NCBI GenBank assembly: GCA_052144935.1
Contig: JBKQPR010000214.1
Coordinates: 33,576 to 97,575 of the forward strand
Direction: 5' to 3'
Length of the DNA stretch: 64,000 nt
From: JOPF133 sp052144935
GTDB taxonomy: Bacteria; Acidobacteriota; Terriglobia; Bryobacterales; Bryobacteraceae
The notes beneath the pieces are model-generated. The model ran no database searches. It saw only the letters and a program-made list of their open reading frames with translations, and had not been told where the DNA came from. The translations under genes and the position numbers were made by a program. Shown in pieces: positions 31,985-41,568 of this stretch (within the stretch, counting starts at the first letter, position 1; every line of letters begins with the position of its first letter).

Positions 31985-33880
31985 ATGTGCGGTATCGCGG
32001 GTTTCTTTTTCAACAACCGTAGTGCGCCGGCCGGATTGGTCAAGGCCATGTGCGACGAAATCCGCCATCGCGGCCCCGACGATGAGGGCTTCCACGTGGA
32101 TGGCGGCTGCGCGATCGGCATGCGGCGCTTGAGCATTATCGATCTGAACACCGGCCATCAGCCGATTGCCAACGAAGACCGCTCCGTGTGGATCGTCTTC
32201 AATGGGGAGATCTACAGTTATCGCGAATTGCGTGAGGATCTGGAGCGGCGCGGCCACCGTTTTCAGACCCACACCGATACCGAGACGATCGTCCATCTTT
32301 ACGAGGAATATGAGACCGAGGCTCTGGCCCGCCTCCGAGGCATGTTTGCCTTGGCTATTTGGGATGCACGGCGGGGCCGCCTCCTGCTGGCGCGGGACCG
32401 CTTCGGGAAAAAGCCGCTCTATTACGCGATCCGCCCCGAAGGCCTGTATTTCGGCAGTGAGCTATCCTGCTTTCAGCAAACCGGCATCCCGCTCGATCCG
32501 GACCCGGAAGCCTTGCGGCTCTATTTTCAGTTCAATTACATCCCCGACCCCTACAGCGCCTACCAGGCAGTGCGCAAGCTGCCGGCGGGATCGTGGCTGG
32601 CTTACGATCGCAACGGAAGCGTGTCCGCGGGCCGGTACTGGCGCCCGCCGGTTCCGGGCGTCCGGAGCACGGGAACCCACTCCGAAGCCGACACCGCGGC
32701 ACAAATCCGCCGGAAATTCGACGAATCCGTGCGCATCCGGATGATTGCCGACGTGCCGCTAGGCGCGTTCTTGAGCGGCGGCATCGATTCGAGTTCGGTG
32801 GTGGCTTCGATGGCGCTGCAATCGCCGGAGCCGATCCGCACCTTTTCCATAGGGTTCGAAGAAAGCGCCTTCAACGAGCTTCCCTTTGCCGCCCTGGTGG
32901 CACAAAAATACCACACCGACCACCATGAAATCGTGGTGCGGCCCGATTCGCTGAGCCTGGTTCAAAAACTGGTGGACCATTTCGGCGAGCCGTTTGGCGA
33001 CTCTTCGGCCATCCCCACCTACATCGTCTCCGAGTTTGCCGCCCGCTTTGTAAAGGTGGCGTTGAGCGGCGATGGCGGCGACGAGCTTTTTGGTGGGTAT
33101 GAGAGTTTCCTGGCGGTGAGCAAGTGGGGGCGGCTCGACCGCATCCCGCTGTTCGTACGGCGCTTCCTGGACCACGTTGCGGGTTGGCTGCCGTATTCGG
33201 CATATGGCAAGAACTACCTGCGCATGATCAGCCGCGCCTCGGCCCTGGAGCGCTACTTCGAGTTCAATTATGCCCCATACTTCCTGCGCTCGCGCCTGCT
33301 GGAGCCGGAATGGATGTTGCCCGCCGAGGCGGGCTTCCTCCGGAGTACCTTCACCGAGTGTCTGTTGCCGGAGGATGCGGACATCCTGTCGCAAGCCATG
33401 TACTTTGAAAGCACCGCCAATCTGACCGGCGACATGCTGGTGAAGGTAGACCGTATGTCGATGGCCAATTCGCTGGAAGTGCGCTGCCCGTTGCTGGACC
33501 ACGAGCTGGCGGCGCTGGCCGCGGCCGTGCCGCACAGTTGGAAGATCGCCGCCGGCCGCGGCAAGCGCATTCTTTTGACGGCCCTCGGCGACCGCCTCCC
33601 CGCAGAGTTGCTGTCGCGGGGCAAGATGGGCTTCGGCGTTCCCCTGGCGGCGTGGTTCCGGAACGAACTGCGCGATATGCTCTGGGACCACCTCACATCC
33701 GCGCGCTTCGTGGGACGAGGCATCGCCGCGCAACCCTTTGTCCGCCAACTGCTCGAAGAGCACCAAACCGGCCGCCGCGACAACAACCAATGGCTATGGT
33801 CGCTCTTGATGCTGGAATTGTGGTTTCGAAAAGCGGAGCGCCCGGCCCCGGCGCTGGTGTCCAATTCACCGCAGAAATAG
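31985..33880 (+). CDS. asnB: AsnB-family glutamine-dependent amidotransferase
   Basis: A 631-residue protein from the ATG at 31985, which leaves Cys2 as the N-terminal nucleophile (MCGIAGFFF) of the class II glutaminase domain. IRHRGPDDEGFH and NGEIYSYRELR complete that domain. The synthetase domain has GAFLSGGIDSSSVVASMA, the pyrophosphate loop, near residue 260, and ALSGDGGDELFGGY. Family members either make asparagine or, in surface-glycan loci, amidate a uronic acid (WbpS-type). The setting and the presence of a second copy at 54516 favour glycan amidation. It is followed by the outer-membrane barrel after 167 bases. Confidence 0.88.
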   Translation: MCGIAGFFFNNRSAPAGLVKAMCDEIRHRGPDDEGFHVDGGCAIGMRRLSIIDLNTGHQPIANEDRSVWIVFNGEIYSYRELREDLERRGHRFQTHTDTETIVHLYEEYETEALARLRGMFALAIWDARRGRLLLARDRFGKKPLYYAIRPEGLYFGSELSCFQQTGIPLDPDPEALRLYFQFNYIPDPYSAYQAVRKLPAGSWLAYDRNGSVSAGRYWRPPVPGVRSTGTHSEADTAAQIRRKFDESVRIRMIADVPLGAFLSGGIDSSSVVASMALQSPEPIRTFSIGFEESAFNELPFAALVAQKYHTDHHEIVVRPDSLSLVQKLVDHFGEPFGDSSAIPTYIVSEFAARFVKVALSGDGGDELFGGYESFLAVSKWGRLDRIPLFVRRFLDHVAGWLPYSAYGKNYLRMISRASALERYFEFNYAPYFLRSRLLEPEWMLPAEAGFLRSTFTECLLPEDADILSQAMYFESTANLTGDMLVKVDRMSMANSLEVRCPLLDHELAALAAAVPHSWKIAAGRGKRILLTALGDRLPAELLSRGKMGFGVPLAAWFRNELRDMLWDHLTSARFVGRGIAAQPFVRQLLEEHQTGRRDNNQWLWSLLMLELWFRKAERPAPALVSNSPQK

Positions 33881-34047
33881 AAGCGCAAACCGCCCCCTGC
33901 GAGCATGGCTTCCTTACCCTCCGCTTCCCGGCGCCTTCCGCGCCTCCCCTTGAACCCGGCCGGGTCGGCTTGACAATTTCCGAAGGCCCTTGTCAGACTT
34001 TGAGTACTGCCCGGCACGCCGACGGCCGGCATCAGGAGCATAAAGGA

Positions 34048-35364
34048 TTGAATTTTCTACGAGCGTTCACGTTGTTCTGGCTGGCTATGCCGCTGTCCGG
34101 CCAGTACGCCGGGCCGGCCATCCTCAGCCGCGGAGAAGCTCCCGCGGCCCTTGCGGGATCTCAGATCGACTTCCGGCCCTATGTAGATATTACCAGCTCG
34201 TATAGCACCGGCCTCGCTGGAGTTATGGTGACTAATACCGGGCAGTTGCCGAATACGACCGGTTACGGCGCCACCCTCAGCGCCGGCATCAGCGGCATAC
34301 ATCGATGGCGCCATACCAGATTGGCCTTGGACTACAGGGGACAGGTGTACTATTATAGGCCGGCGACCACCTACAGCAACTGGAACCAGAGCCTGATGAT
34401 CGGCATTACGCATCAGTTCACGCGCCACACGCTGCTGACTCTGCGGGAAAGCGCTGGACTATATTCGCTCAACACCGGACTGCCGGCACTCACCACTACG
34501 GCGCCTTTCGATCCGACTACCGCCTACATTCCCAATACGAATTTCTTCGATAACCGGACCATCTATTTGAGCTCGCAAGCGGATTTCACTTTGCAGAAAT
34601 CCGCCCGGCTGTCCTTCGACTTCGGCGGGGATTTCTTCCTGGACCGCCTGAGTTCCACGGCTCTTTATGGCATCACCGGCGAATCCGCGCGCGGCGATGT
34701 GCAATACCGGCTTACGCGGAACTCCACCATTGGCTTCGACTACGGTTATATTCATTACGGCTATCACAATATTTTCAGCAGCGCCGACATCCACACCTTC
34801 AATGGGACCTACGCCATACGGCTGACGCGGCGTCTGGAGTTCAGCGGTTATGCGGGCGTCGCGCGCGTGGAAAGTAAGTTCGTGCAGAGCGTTCCGGTGG
34901 ACCCGATCATTACGGAATTATTCGGTATTACATCCACTACCGCGGTGATTTACGCGCTGAACTATCTCCCCAATATTAACGCTCGTCTCTCTCAATCCTT
35001 CCGTAAGGGCGTGCTGTACGTTGGAGGGGGCCATACAGTCACACCCGGCAACGGGTTGTTTCTGACCAGCTACGTGACAAGGTTTACCGCCGGGTATAGC
35101 TATACCGGCATCCGCCGCTGGAGTTTTTCAGCGCAAGGGGAATACGATAGAGGAGATTCCATCTCCAACGTCACCGGGATTTACGGGGATTACGGCGGAG
35201 GCATATCGGTTTCGCGCCAGTTGGCGCGTTTCTTCCATGTAGTGTTCAGTGCTTCAGAAATTAGGTATGACAGCCCCAATTTTTCGCAGTACAACCGCTC
35301 CTTCGTCAACCTGAACGCGGGTTTTGGTTTTTCGCCTGGCGATGTGCCCGTGCGGGTCTGGTAA
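34048..35364 (+). CDS. Outer-membrane beta-barrel protein of exopolysaccharide cluster
   Basis: A 438-residue protein from a TTG at 34048 with AGGAG ten bases upstream. The first 20 residues (FLRAFTLFWLAMPLSG) form a signal peptide with cleavage near SGQYA. The remainder alternates polar and aromatic or hydrophobic residues (RLALDYRGQVYYYRPATTYS; FSGYAGVARVESKF; RWSFSAQGEYDRGDS) and ends FGFSPGDVPVRVW. This is a transmembrane beta-barrel pattern with an aromatic C-terminus. Barrel proteins in this place have been proposed to aid polysaccharide export across the outer membrane. An open frame runs a further 170 codons upstream through the asnB gene but is a shadow of it. Confidence 0.7.
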   Translation: MNFLRAFTLFWLAMPLSGQYAGPAILSRGEAPAALAGSQIDFRPYVDITSSYSTGLAGVMVTNTGQLPNTTGYGATLSAGISGIHRWRHTRLALDYRGQVYYYRPATTYSNWNQSLMIGITHQFTRHTLLTLRESAGLYSLNTGLPALTTTAPFDPTTAYIPNTNFFDNRTIYLSSQADFTLQKSARLSFDFGGDFFLDRLSSTALYGITGESARGDVQYRLTRNSTIGFDYGYIHYGYHNIFSSADIHTFNGTYAIRLTRRLEFSGYAGVARVESKFVQSVPVDPIITELFGITSTTAVIYALNYLPNINARLSQSFRKGVLYVGGGHTVTPGNGLFLTSYVTRFTAGYSYTGIRRWSFSAQGEYDRGDSISNVTGIYGDYGGGISVSRQLARFFHVVFSASEIRYDSPNFSQYNRSFVNLNAGFGFSPGDVPVRVW

Positions 35365-35383
35365 AACCGTCTACGGGACCGTC

Positions 35384-36361
35384 ATGCTTGCGGGACTCAC
35401 ATTAAGGCGGGGAGTGCGGGCCGTATTTCACAAGGCGGGCGGCCTGCGGGTAGCCCGCTGGGTGCACCGCAAGGGTCTGCGTATTCTCACGTATCACCGG
35501 TTTTCCGATCGCGCGGATCTGGAGAACCAGTGCCGCCACATTCGGGAATATTACTATCCGGTGTCCCTGGCGCAGGTGGATTCGTGGCTCACATCCGGCG
35601 ATCCGCCGCCCGACAATTCTATGGCCATCACGGTGGACGACGGATACCGCGATTTTCAGGAAGTGGCGTATCCGGTTTTCGCCGCGTGGCAAATTCCAGT
35701 CACCGTGTATCTGGTTTCCGATTTTCTGGATGGCAAGCTCTGGCTGTGGGTGGACCAGGTGAAGTATGGATTTTTGCATTCGCCGCTCCGCCGGTTCCGC
35801 GCGGAACTTCCCGATGGAGAAGTGCTGGAGTTTCGGCTGGAGACGGCGGATCAACGCCGTACGGCGGTGCGGGAGACTTGCGAGGCTTTTAAGCGCCAGC
35901 CCAATGAAATTCGGCTGGCCGCCCTGGCGGCCCTGCCGGAATGGTTGAAGATCGCCATTCCCGCCTCGCCGCCCGCCGAGGATGCGCCGCTGGCATGGGA
36001 GGATGTCCGGCAAATGGCCGCTGGGATCGCCACTTTCGGAGCGCACACCAGGACCCATCCGGTCCTCTCGCGCGTATCCGCGGAGGGCGAGTTACGTCAT
36101 GAGATCGAAGGCTCGAAGCTCCGTATCGAAGAGGTGCTGGACCAGCCTGTGGATCACTTCTGCTACCCGAATGGCGGCCCCGGGGACATCACGCCGAAGT
36201 GCGTCGAAGTAGTGCGGCTCGCGGGCTTCCAGACCGCCGTAACTACACGGACGGGCTTGAACTACGCAGCCGGCGGTCGGTTTCTGCTGCGGCGCATCGG
36301 CGTGGAACCCGGCCTGGATAGGCTGTATTTCCAGCAGTGTGCGGCCGCTTTTCGCGTATAA
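35384..36361 (+). CDS. Polysaccharide deacetylase (CE4/NodB fold)
   Basis: A 325-residue protein from the ATG at 35384, twenty bases after the barrel gene. GLRILTYHRFSD marks the start of the fold. SMAITVDDGYRDFQEVAYPV is motif 1, with the catalytic Asp and metal Asp. FGAHTRTHPVLSRVS is motif 2, with the two metal histidines. FCYPNGGPGDIT is motif 3. Other CE4 enzymes remove N-acetyl groups from poly-GlcNAc or chitin-like chains. It lacks a signal peptide and is longer than the deacetylase at 12091, with an inserted helical region (residues 140-215). Together with the barrel gene it may form a small unit for modification and export. Confidence 0.83.
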   Translation: MLAGLTLRRGVRAVFHKAGGLRVARWVHRKGLRILTYHRFSDRADLENQCRHIREYYYPVSLAQVDSWLTSGDPPPDNSMAITVDDGYRDFQEVAYPVFAAWQIPVTVYLVSDFLDGKLWLWVDQVKYGFLHSPLRRFRAELPDGEVLEFRLETADQRRTAVRETCEAFKRQPNEIRLAALAALPEWLKIAIPASPPAEDAPLAWEDVRQMAAGIATFGAHTRTHPVLSRVSAEGELRHEIEGSKLRIEEVLDQPVDHFCYPNGGPGDITPKCVEVVRLAGFQTAVTTRTGLNYAAGGRFLLRRIGVEPGLDRLYFQQCAAAFRV

Positions 36362-36442
36362 ATAGTGGTCGCGGCACGTCCGTGAAGGTTCGCTCGCCGC
36401 GGGCCGCACGAAGCGGTAACTCTCGTGTTGTTAGACTGAAGA

Positions 36443-38077
36443 GTGCGGATCGCGCTGCTCCAGGTCAACCCTACCGCTGGCGACCTCCAGGGGAACTCGG
36501 CGCTCATCCTGGGCGGGGTACGTGCCGCCCGGTCCGAAGCGCCCGATCTCGCGGTGACCACCGAATTGGCCCTCATGGGCTATTTACCGCGCGACCTGCT
36601 CATGAACGCCGGATTCGTCCGCCGCGCCTCCGAAACGCTCACGCGGATGGCCGCGGAACTGCAAGACGCTCCTCCGTTGCTGGTGGGTGTGGCAACCCCG
36701 AACCCGTCGGAAATGGGCCGCCCGCTTTTCAATAGCGCCGTGCTCTTGAAAGGCGGAGTGGTGGGCCCGGCATTTCACAAGACGTTGCTGCCGACGTATG
36801 ACGTCTTTGACGAAGACCGCTATTTCGAGCCGGCCGAGGGCCCTCAGATCCTCGATCTGAACGGCCGCCGCCTGGGCATCAGCATTTGCGAAGACGCCTG
36901 GAACGACCGCGATTTCTGGAAACGCCGGCGCTATCATCGGGACCCTATGGAAGTGCTGGCACAGTCCGGGGCTGAAGTCATCGTGAATCTTTCGGCATCG
37001 CCTTTCACCGCCGGTAAGCAGCTCTTACGGGAGAAGATGCTCGGCCACATGGCGGGGAAATACGGCGTGCCTATGGTCATCGTGAACCAGGTGGGAGGCA
37101 ACGACGAACTGATCTTCGACGGACGCAGCGCCGCTTTCGATGCCGCCGGCCGCCTGTTCGCCAGAGCCAAAGGCTTTGAAGAGGATGTGCTGGTGGTCGA
37201 CATGGCCGTCCGTTCGGGCGCTATTTCAGCGGACGATTTCGAGGCGGAGGCGGAGATCTGGCACGCGCTCGTATTGGGCGTCCGCGATTACGCCCGTAAG
37301 ACCGGGTTCACAAAGACGCTGCTGGGACTGTCGGGCGGCATCGATTCGGCGCTAACCGCCGCCATCGCGGTGGACGCCATGGGATCCGATAACGTCCTCG
37401 GCGTCATGATGCCCTCAATCTATTCCAGCGCCGGCAGCGTGGACGATTCAGTTCGCTTGGCGGCCAATTTGGGGATCCGAACTGTGATGCTTCCGATCTC
37501 CGAGATCATGCAGAGCTATGCGCAAACCCTCGCCGGAGCGTTCCAGGGCTTCGCCCCCGGCGTGGCCGAGGAAAACATTCAGTCGCGAATCCGCGGCAAT
37601 CTCCTGATGGCCCTCTCGAACAAGTATGGCTCCTTGCTGCTGACCACCGGCAACAAATCGGAACTGGCGGTCGGATACTGCACCCTTTATGGCGACATGA
37701 ACGGAGGGCTGGCGGCGATCGCCGATCTGCCGAAGATGATGGTTTATCGCGTGGCCCAGTGGCGCAACAGGCGCAAGCCGGACATCCCCCTGGAGATTTT
37801 CACGAAGCCCCCCTCGGCCGAATTGCGGCCCGGCCAAACCGACCAGGACAGCCTTCCCGCATACGAGGTGCTCGATCCGATTCTGGAATTGCACGTCGAA
37901 CAGTGCCAATCGGCCGAAGAGATTATTGCACAGGGCTTCGATCAGGGCACTGTCCGCCGCGTGCTCCGGTTAGTGCGTATGGCTGAATTCAAGCGAAAGC
38001 AGGCGGCGCCGGTTCTAAAAGTGACTTCACGAGCCTTCGGCCTCGGCTGGCGAATGCCGATTGTCCGCCAGGAATAG
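36443..38077 (+). CDS. nadE: Glutamine-dependent NAD+ synthetase
   Basis: A 544-residue protein from a GTG at 36443. The N-terminal nitrilase-type glutaminase contains the Glu-Lys-Cys triad: Glu in TTELALMGYLP, Lys in FHKTLLPTYDVFD, and Cys in GISICEDAWND. The C-terminal synthetase has LLGLSGGIDSALTAAIAV, the pyrophosphate-binding loop, and LTTGNKSELAVGYCTLYGDM. It amidates deamido-NAD using glutamine and ATP. This is a housekeeping gene. Its place between glycan genes is probably incidental, though the local pathway includes NAD-dependent dehydrogenases. Length is as expected for the two-domain bacterial form. Confidence 0.95.
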   Translation: MRIALLQVNPTAGDLQGNSALILGGVRAARSEAPDLAVTTELALMGYLPRDLLMNAGFVRRASETLTRMAAELQDAPPLLVGVATPNPSEMGRPLFNSAVLLKGGVVGPAFHKTLLPTYDVFDEDRYFEPAEGPQILDLNGRRLGISICEDAWNDRDFWKRRRYHRDPMEVLAQSGAEVIVNLSASPFTAGKQLLREKMLGHMAGKYGVPMVIVNQVGGNDELIFDGRSAAFDAAGRLFARAKGFEEDVLVVDMAVRSGAISADDFEAEAEIWHALVLGVRDYARKTGFTKTLLGLSGGIDSALTAAIAVDAMGSDNVLGVMMPSIYSSAGSVDDSVRLAANLGIRTVMLPISEIMQSYAQTLAGAFQGFAPGVAEENIQSRIRGNLLMALSNKYGSLLLTTGNKSELAVGYCTLYGDMNGGLAAIADLPKMMVYRVAQWRNRRKPDIPLEIFTKPPSAELRPGQTDQDSLPAYEVLDPILELHVEQCQSAEEIIAQGFDQGTVRRVLRLVRMAEFKRKQAAPVLKVTSRAFGLGWRMPIVRQE

Positions 38078-38209
38078 CCGGCGCCGTACGGACGATTGCC
38101 CAGGCAATCCACGGCTCACCAGCCCGCCGCCGGGCCTCCACATGGCGTGCGGACGGCGCCTTAGCCCTCTCGAACTTGCCCGCCGCCGGGAACGCACATG
38201 CAATAGGGG

Positions 38210-38215
38210 TATAAT
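38210..38215 (+). promoter_or_regulatory. Consensus -10 element before the priming transferase gene
   Basis: A perfect TATAAT lies 36 bases before the ATG at 38251, placing transcription start near 38221. The -35 region at correct spacing (about 38187-38192) is poor, so the promoter may need an activator or an alternative sigma factor. Confidence 0.5.
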
Positions 38216-38250
38216 GGCGGCTGAACGTTGCCTTTGCCTCGGTCCCCCGG

Positions 38251-39642
38251 ATGATTCGTCTATTTCGTGTCTTCGTCCCAGTCGGCACTCTGATTCTGCT
38301 CATCTCGGAAATCTTCCTGGTGGTCTCGGCATTTATCCTGGCCACCTATATTATTCTGGACGTCGATCCAAAGATTTACCTGCTCTACGAAGGCGGCATC
38401 GTGAGCATCGTCCTGGTCCTCCTGAGCATTCTGATCGGGCTGTATCTGCACGACCTCTACTCCGAAATATTTGTGAAATCCCGGATCGCTCTCTTGCAGC
38501 AACTCTGTCTGGTGATCGGTATCGCCTTTCTCACCCAGGGCTTCATCGCCTACCTCAGCCGCAATCTCCGCATGCCCATCCATGTGATGGTATTGGGCAG
38601 TTTCATGGCGCTGACCGCGATTTACGCATGGCGAGTTTTCTTCAGTGCCTATGCGCTCCGTGTAGTAGGGCGCGACAGGTTGCTTCTGGTAGGCGGCAGC
38701 CCCGTGCTCGAAGAAATCGGCCAATTCATTGTGGACCATCCCGAAAAGGGCTTATCGGTAAGCGGCTACGTGGATGATTTTCACGAAACGGGATTCCAGC
38801 TTCCCGGGGCTAAGGTTCTGGGTCCGATGAACTCCTTGCGTCAGATCGTCGATGCAACCCAACCGAACCGCATCGTGGTTGGAATGTTCGAGCGGCGCAA
38901 CCGCTTGCCCGTCGGAGAGCTGCTGAACCTCCGCTTCGCGGGCCACATCATTGAAGAAGCGTTCACGGCTTACGAACGAGTCTGTGGCCGCATCTGCCTC
39001 AACGAACTCCGCCCCTCTCACCTGATCTATACCGGCGAACTCGGACCGAGCCGTACCGTACTGGTCTACCAATATTTCACCAACTTCACCGCCGCGGCAA
39101 TTGGTCTGATCCTGACATCCCCATTCATGTTGATCGCCGCGCTGGTCGTGCGATTTTCGTCGCCCGGCCCCATTCTCTATCGGCAGGTGCGCGTCGGCCT
39201 GAACGGCGCGCCCTTTACCTTACACAAATTTCGATCCATGCGCGCCGACGCGGAAGCCGACACCGGAGCGGTCTGGGCCAGCAAGGACGATCCCCGCATA
39301 ACTGCGGCTGGCCGCGTCCTCCGCAAACTCCGGCTCGATGAACTGCCCCAGCTTTTCAACGTTCTCAAAGGTGAGATGGCCATAGTAGGGCCGCGTCCGG
39401 AGAGGCCCGAATTCGTCAAGACCCTTTCGGAGCAGATTCCGTACTACCATCAGCGCCATGCGGTGCTGCCCGGAATCACCGGCTGGGCGCAAATTAACTT
39501 CAAGTATGGGGATACGTTGGAAGACACTGTTACTAAATTGGAATTCGACCTCTATTACATCAAGAACATGTCCGCCGGCCTCGATCTGTACATCATCTTC
39601 CACACCCTGAAGGCTGTGCTACTTTCCCGCGGCGCCCAATAA
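38251..39642 (+). CDS. Polyprenyl glycosylphosphotransferase (initiating enzyme of exopolysaccharide synthesis)
   Basis: A 463-residue membrane enzyme. Four N-terminal transmembrane helices (residues 1-130) precede a CoA-binding-like domain (RDRLLLVGGSPVLEEIGQFI) and a membrane re-entrant helix near residue 280. The conserved catalytic C-terminus contains FTLHKFRSMRADAE, LRKLRLDELPQLFNVLKGEM, AIVGPRPERPEFV and LPGITGWAQIN. It transfers a sugar-1-phosphate from a UDP-sugar to undecaprenyl phosphate at the cytoplasmic membrane face, the first committed step. Its own promoter and position apart from other operons suggest separate regulation. The sugar (glucose, galactose or an N-acetyl form) cannot be told from sequence. 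Confidence 0.92.
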   Translation: MIRLFRVFVPVGTLILLISEIFLVVSAFILATYIILDVDPKIYLLYEGGIVSIVLVLLSILIGLYLHDLYSEIFVKSRIALLQQLCLVIGIAFLTQGFIAYLSRNLRMPIHVMVLGSFMALTAIYAWRVFFSAYALRVVGRDRLLLVGGSPVLEEIGQFIVDHPEKGLSVSGYVDDFHETGFQLPGAKVLGPMNSLRQIVDATQPNRIVVGMFERRNRLPVGELLNLRFAGHIIEEAFTAYERVCGRICLNELRPSHLIYTGELGPSRTVLVYQYFTNFTAAAIGLILTSPFMLIAALVVRFSSPGPILYRQVRVGLNGAPFTLHKFRSMRADAEADTGAVWASKDDPRITAAGRVLRKLRLDELPQLFNVLKGEMAIVGPRPERPEFVKTLSEQIPYYHQRHAVLPGITGWAQINFKYGDTLEDTVTKLEFDLYYIKNMSAGLDLYIIFHTLKAVLLSRGAQ

Positions 39643-39890
39643 TACCTGGCGGTGGGACAAACTTCTCAGCCCGCGCCGAGTGGCGACCCGCCGCACATTC
39701 CGCAAGGCGCACCGCCCAGTAGCTCCGCCCCCGTCCGGCGCCAGCCGTCCAAGACCGGATTGCTCTGCGAAGTCACAGCACTGCGCGGCCAACAGGGTTC
39801 CGCGGGGCCTCCTGACGGTGCGAGGATTCCGATGCATCCGACCCCGTTACCGGTTCGCGGGCGGAGGTGGTAGGGGGCTGAAACGCAGCC

Positions 39891-41135
39891 TCAAGACTTG
39901 TGGACCAAGTGCTGAAGAACGCGGGACGCGCTCGCGGCAGACACGGCCAGCATGCCGGGTGAGACCATACAGAGCGGGAGGGCTTTACGCCAGTCACCGG
40001 CCGAAAAGTACTCGAGACCGAGCAGCACCAGCAGAGGAGCAAGAACTCTGCCAAACGCATACACGTGCCACCACATTCCGGCGGGATCGACAAAGACACC
40101 GAGCAGGGTCAATCCCAACATGGCCAGACCCCCGGGGGATTTCGCATAGGCGAAACAGTGACGGATCACCAGGAAAAACGCCAGGAGAACCCCCAACACG
40201 CCTAGGTAATAGGTAAGTTGAATGGCGACCATGCCGCTCCCGGTATAGCCCGCCCTGTGGTGAAGCAGTATGTTTTCCCACACGTCACCCAGCGGCAAGT
40301 AGTCGATTGCTGGGCGGGCCCGGGACGCAACCCGCAACCAAACATACGCGTACCAGGCCAGTGCCGCCAACCCTGCCACGCAGGGCACGAGCAACTGACG
40401 CCGGTCCCCGCGTGTAAGCGCGGCCGCGGCGCAAGCGACTACAAGCACCAAGCCGGTTTCCCTTGTGAGGCCCGCCAGCAGCAGCAGCGTCAACAAAAAA
40501 GGTAGCGACCGAGACCGGGGCGGGGTGCACAGATAGGGAGCAAGGCCGACGGTCACGGCAGTAAGTGCAATATCGATTGTCGCCCGCTCCAGCCCGGACA
40601 GAGTGGCCGGAGCAAGCAAGAACGCCAAGCCCCAGGCTGGATGACGGCCGAACAGCACCGCATAGCGGCCGAGCCAGTAGACGCCCAGAAAGAGAAAAAG
40701 CAGAATTACAGCGATAAACGTGGCATCGATGTACCGCTGCTGCCCGAAAGCCAGGAGCCAGGCCAGGGCCGGCACGAGGATACGATGGTACCGCATGCTT
40801 GGGTAGTCAAGGTATCGGTACCAGCCGCGATTGAGGAGCAGGTCGTGGGCGACGATCCGGTAGTACTGCCCGTCATACCCTTGGTGGTCGGGAAAGACGT
40901 AGGTGTGTGCGAAGATGGGGTCGTTCGGCAGCCTGGGTCCATAGCCCTGATAAAAAAGACCGGTCCAGTTGCCACCGTAGAGACTGTATACAAGAGTTGC
41001 CTGCCAACACAATCCCAGCGCCACGGCGAGGAGGGCGTAAAGGAGGCACACACGGGCGACCCTCTTCGAATCCCCAAAAGGTCCGTGGTGAAGCCGGTCG
41101 ATTGAAAGCGCGCCGGGCAGTCCTGGCTCTATCAT
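39891..41135 (-). CDS. Multi-pass membrane protein, possible GT-C or polymerase-like enzyme
   Basis: A 414-residue protein with roughly ten hydrophobic helices. An N-terminal exported loop has a conserved look (FPDHQGYDGQYYRIVAHDLL near residue 80) with GYDGQYY at its centre. This is a motif I associate with glycopolymer-related membrane proteins of unknown activity. The following block (YLDYPSMRYHRILVPALAWL) is also typical. GT-C glycosyltransferases and Wzy-like polymerases share such topologies, so it might use a lipid-linked sugar in the periplasm. I cannot name a family. It converges on the priming transferase gene. Confidence 0.6.
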   Translation of the reverse strand: MIEPGLPGALSIDRLHHGPFGDSKRVARVCLLYALLAVALGLCWQATLVYSLYGGNWTGLFYQGYGPRLPNDPIFAHTYVFPDHQGYDGQYYRIVAHDLLLNRGWYRYLDYPSMRYHRILVPALAWLLAFGQQRYIDATFIAVILLFLFLGVYWLGRYAVLFGRHPAWGLAFLLAPATLSGLERATIDIALTAVTVGLAPYLCTPPRSRSLPFLLTLLLLAGLTRETGLVLVVACAAAALTRGDRRQLLVPCVAGLAALAWYAYVWLRVASRARPAIDYLPLGDVWENILLHHRAGYTGSGMVAIQLTYYLGVLGVLLAFFLVIRHCFAYAKSPGGLAMLGLTLLGVFVDPAGMWWHVYAFGRVLAPLLVLLGLEYFSAGDWRKALPLCMVSPGMLAVSAASASRVLQHLVHKS

Positions 41136-41568
41136 GGGCGCACATTCCGAAGGCTCGCGGCGAAATCCTCGGCCCAGTTATGCGGGGGCTTCGCGGCGTC
41201 CATGGCAAGGAGCCTCGGCGCCGCGCGCCGGACGGGGGCCGGGAGTTCACGTTTCAGCTCAACCGCATCCCGGCACCGCAAGCACGCCATATAGCCACTA
41301 TCGCAAAGAAATCGATCCCCTTACAACATAGCTCCATGCTGTTGAACTGTTCGGCACGTTCGGCACCCTGGCTTCGAGGAGGGGCGATACCCGGCCGCTA
41401 GTTTAGTTGCGTTAAGTTAGATCCCTGCGAGGACCTTCTGCGCGGAGGAGATGCCGCAAAAGTACCGTTCCGGCAAAGCCGTGAGGATACCCGCCCGCAG
41501 ATCCCCCGAGGTCTTCCGGTCCAGCTTGTACCACCGTCGCTCTTGAGCGTGCCGCCCCAAGGCTGGCG
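41136..41568. other. Intergenic region with a protein-like minus-strand fragment
   Basis: 433 bases. On the minus strand, from about 41560 to a TAA at 41417-41419, one frame reads RWYKLDRKTSGDLRAGILTA and then LPERYFCGISSAQKVLAGI. It looks like real protein but is only about 50 codons long and lies in a different frame from the giant protein that ends at 41569. It may be a relic or the lost tail of that protein. Nothing else stands out. Confidence 0.35.

Noticed and set aside
33538..34047. N-terminal extension of the beta-barrel protein through the asnB gene
   Set aside because: The extension is in the wrong frame of asnB. The signal peptide, RBS and barrel pattern all begin at 34048.
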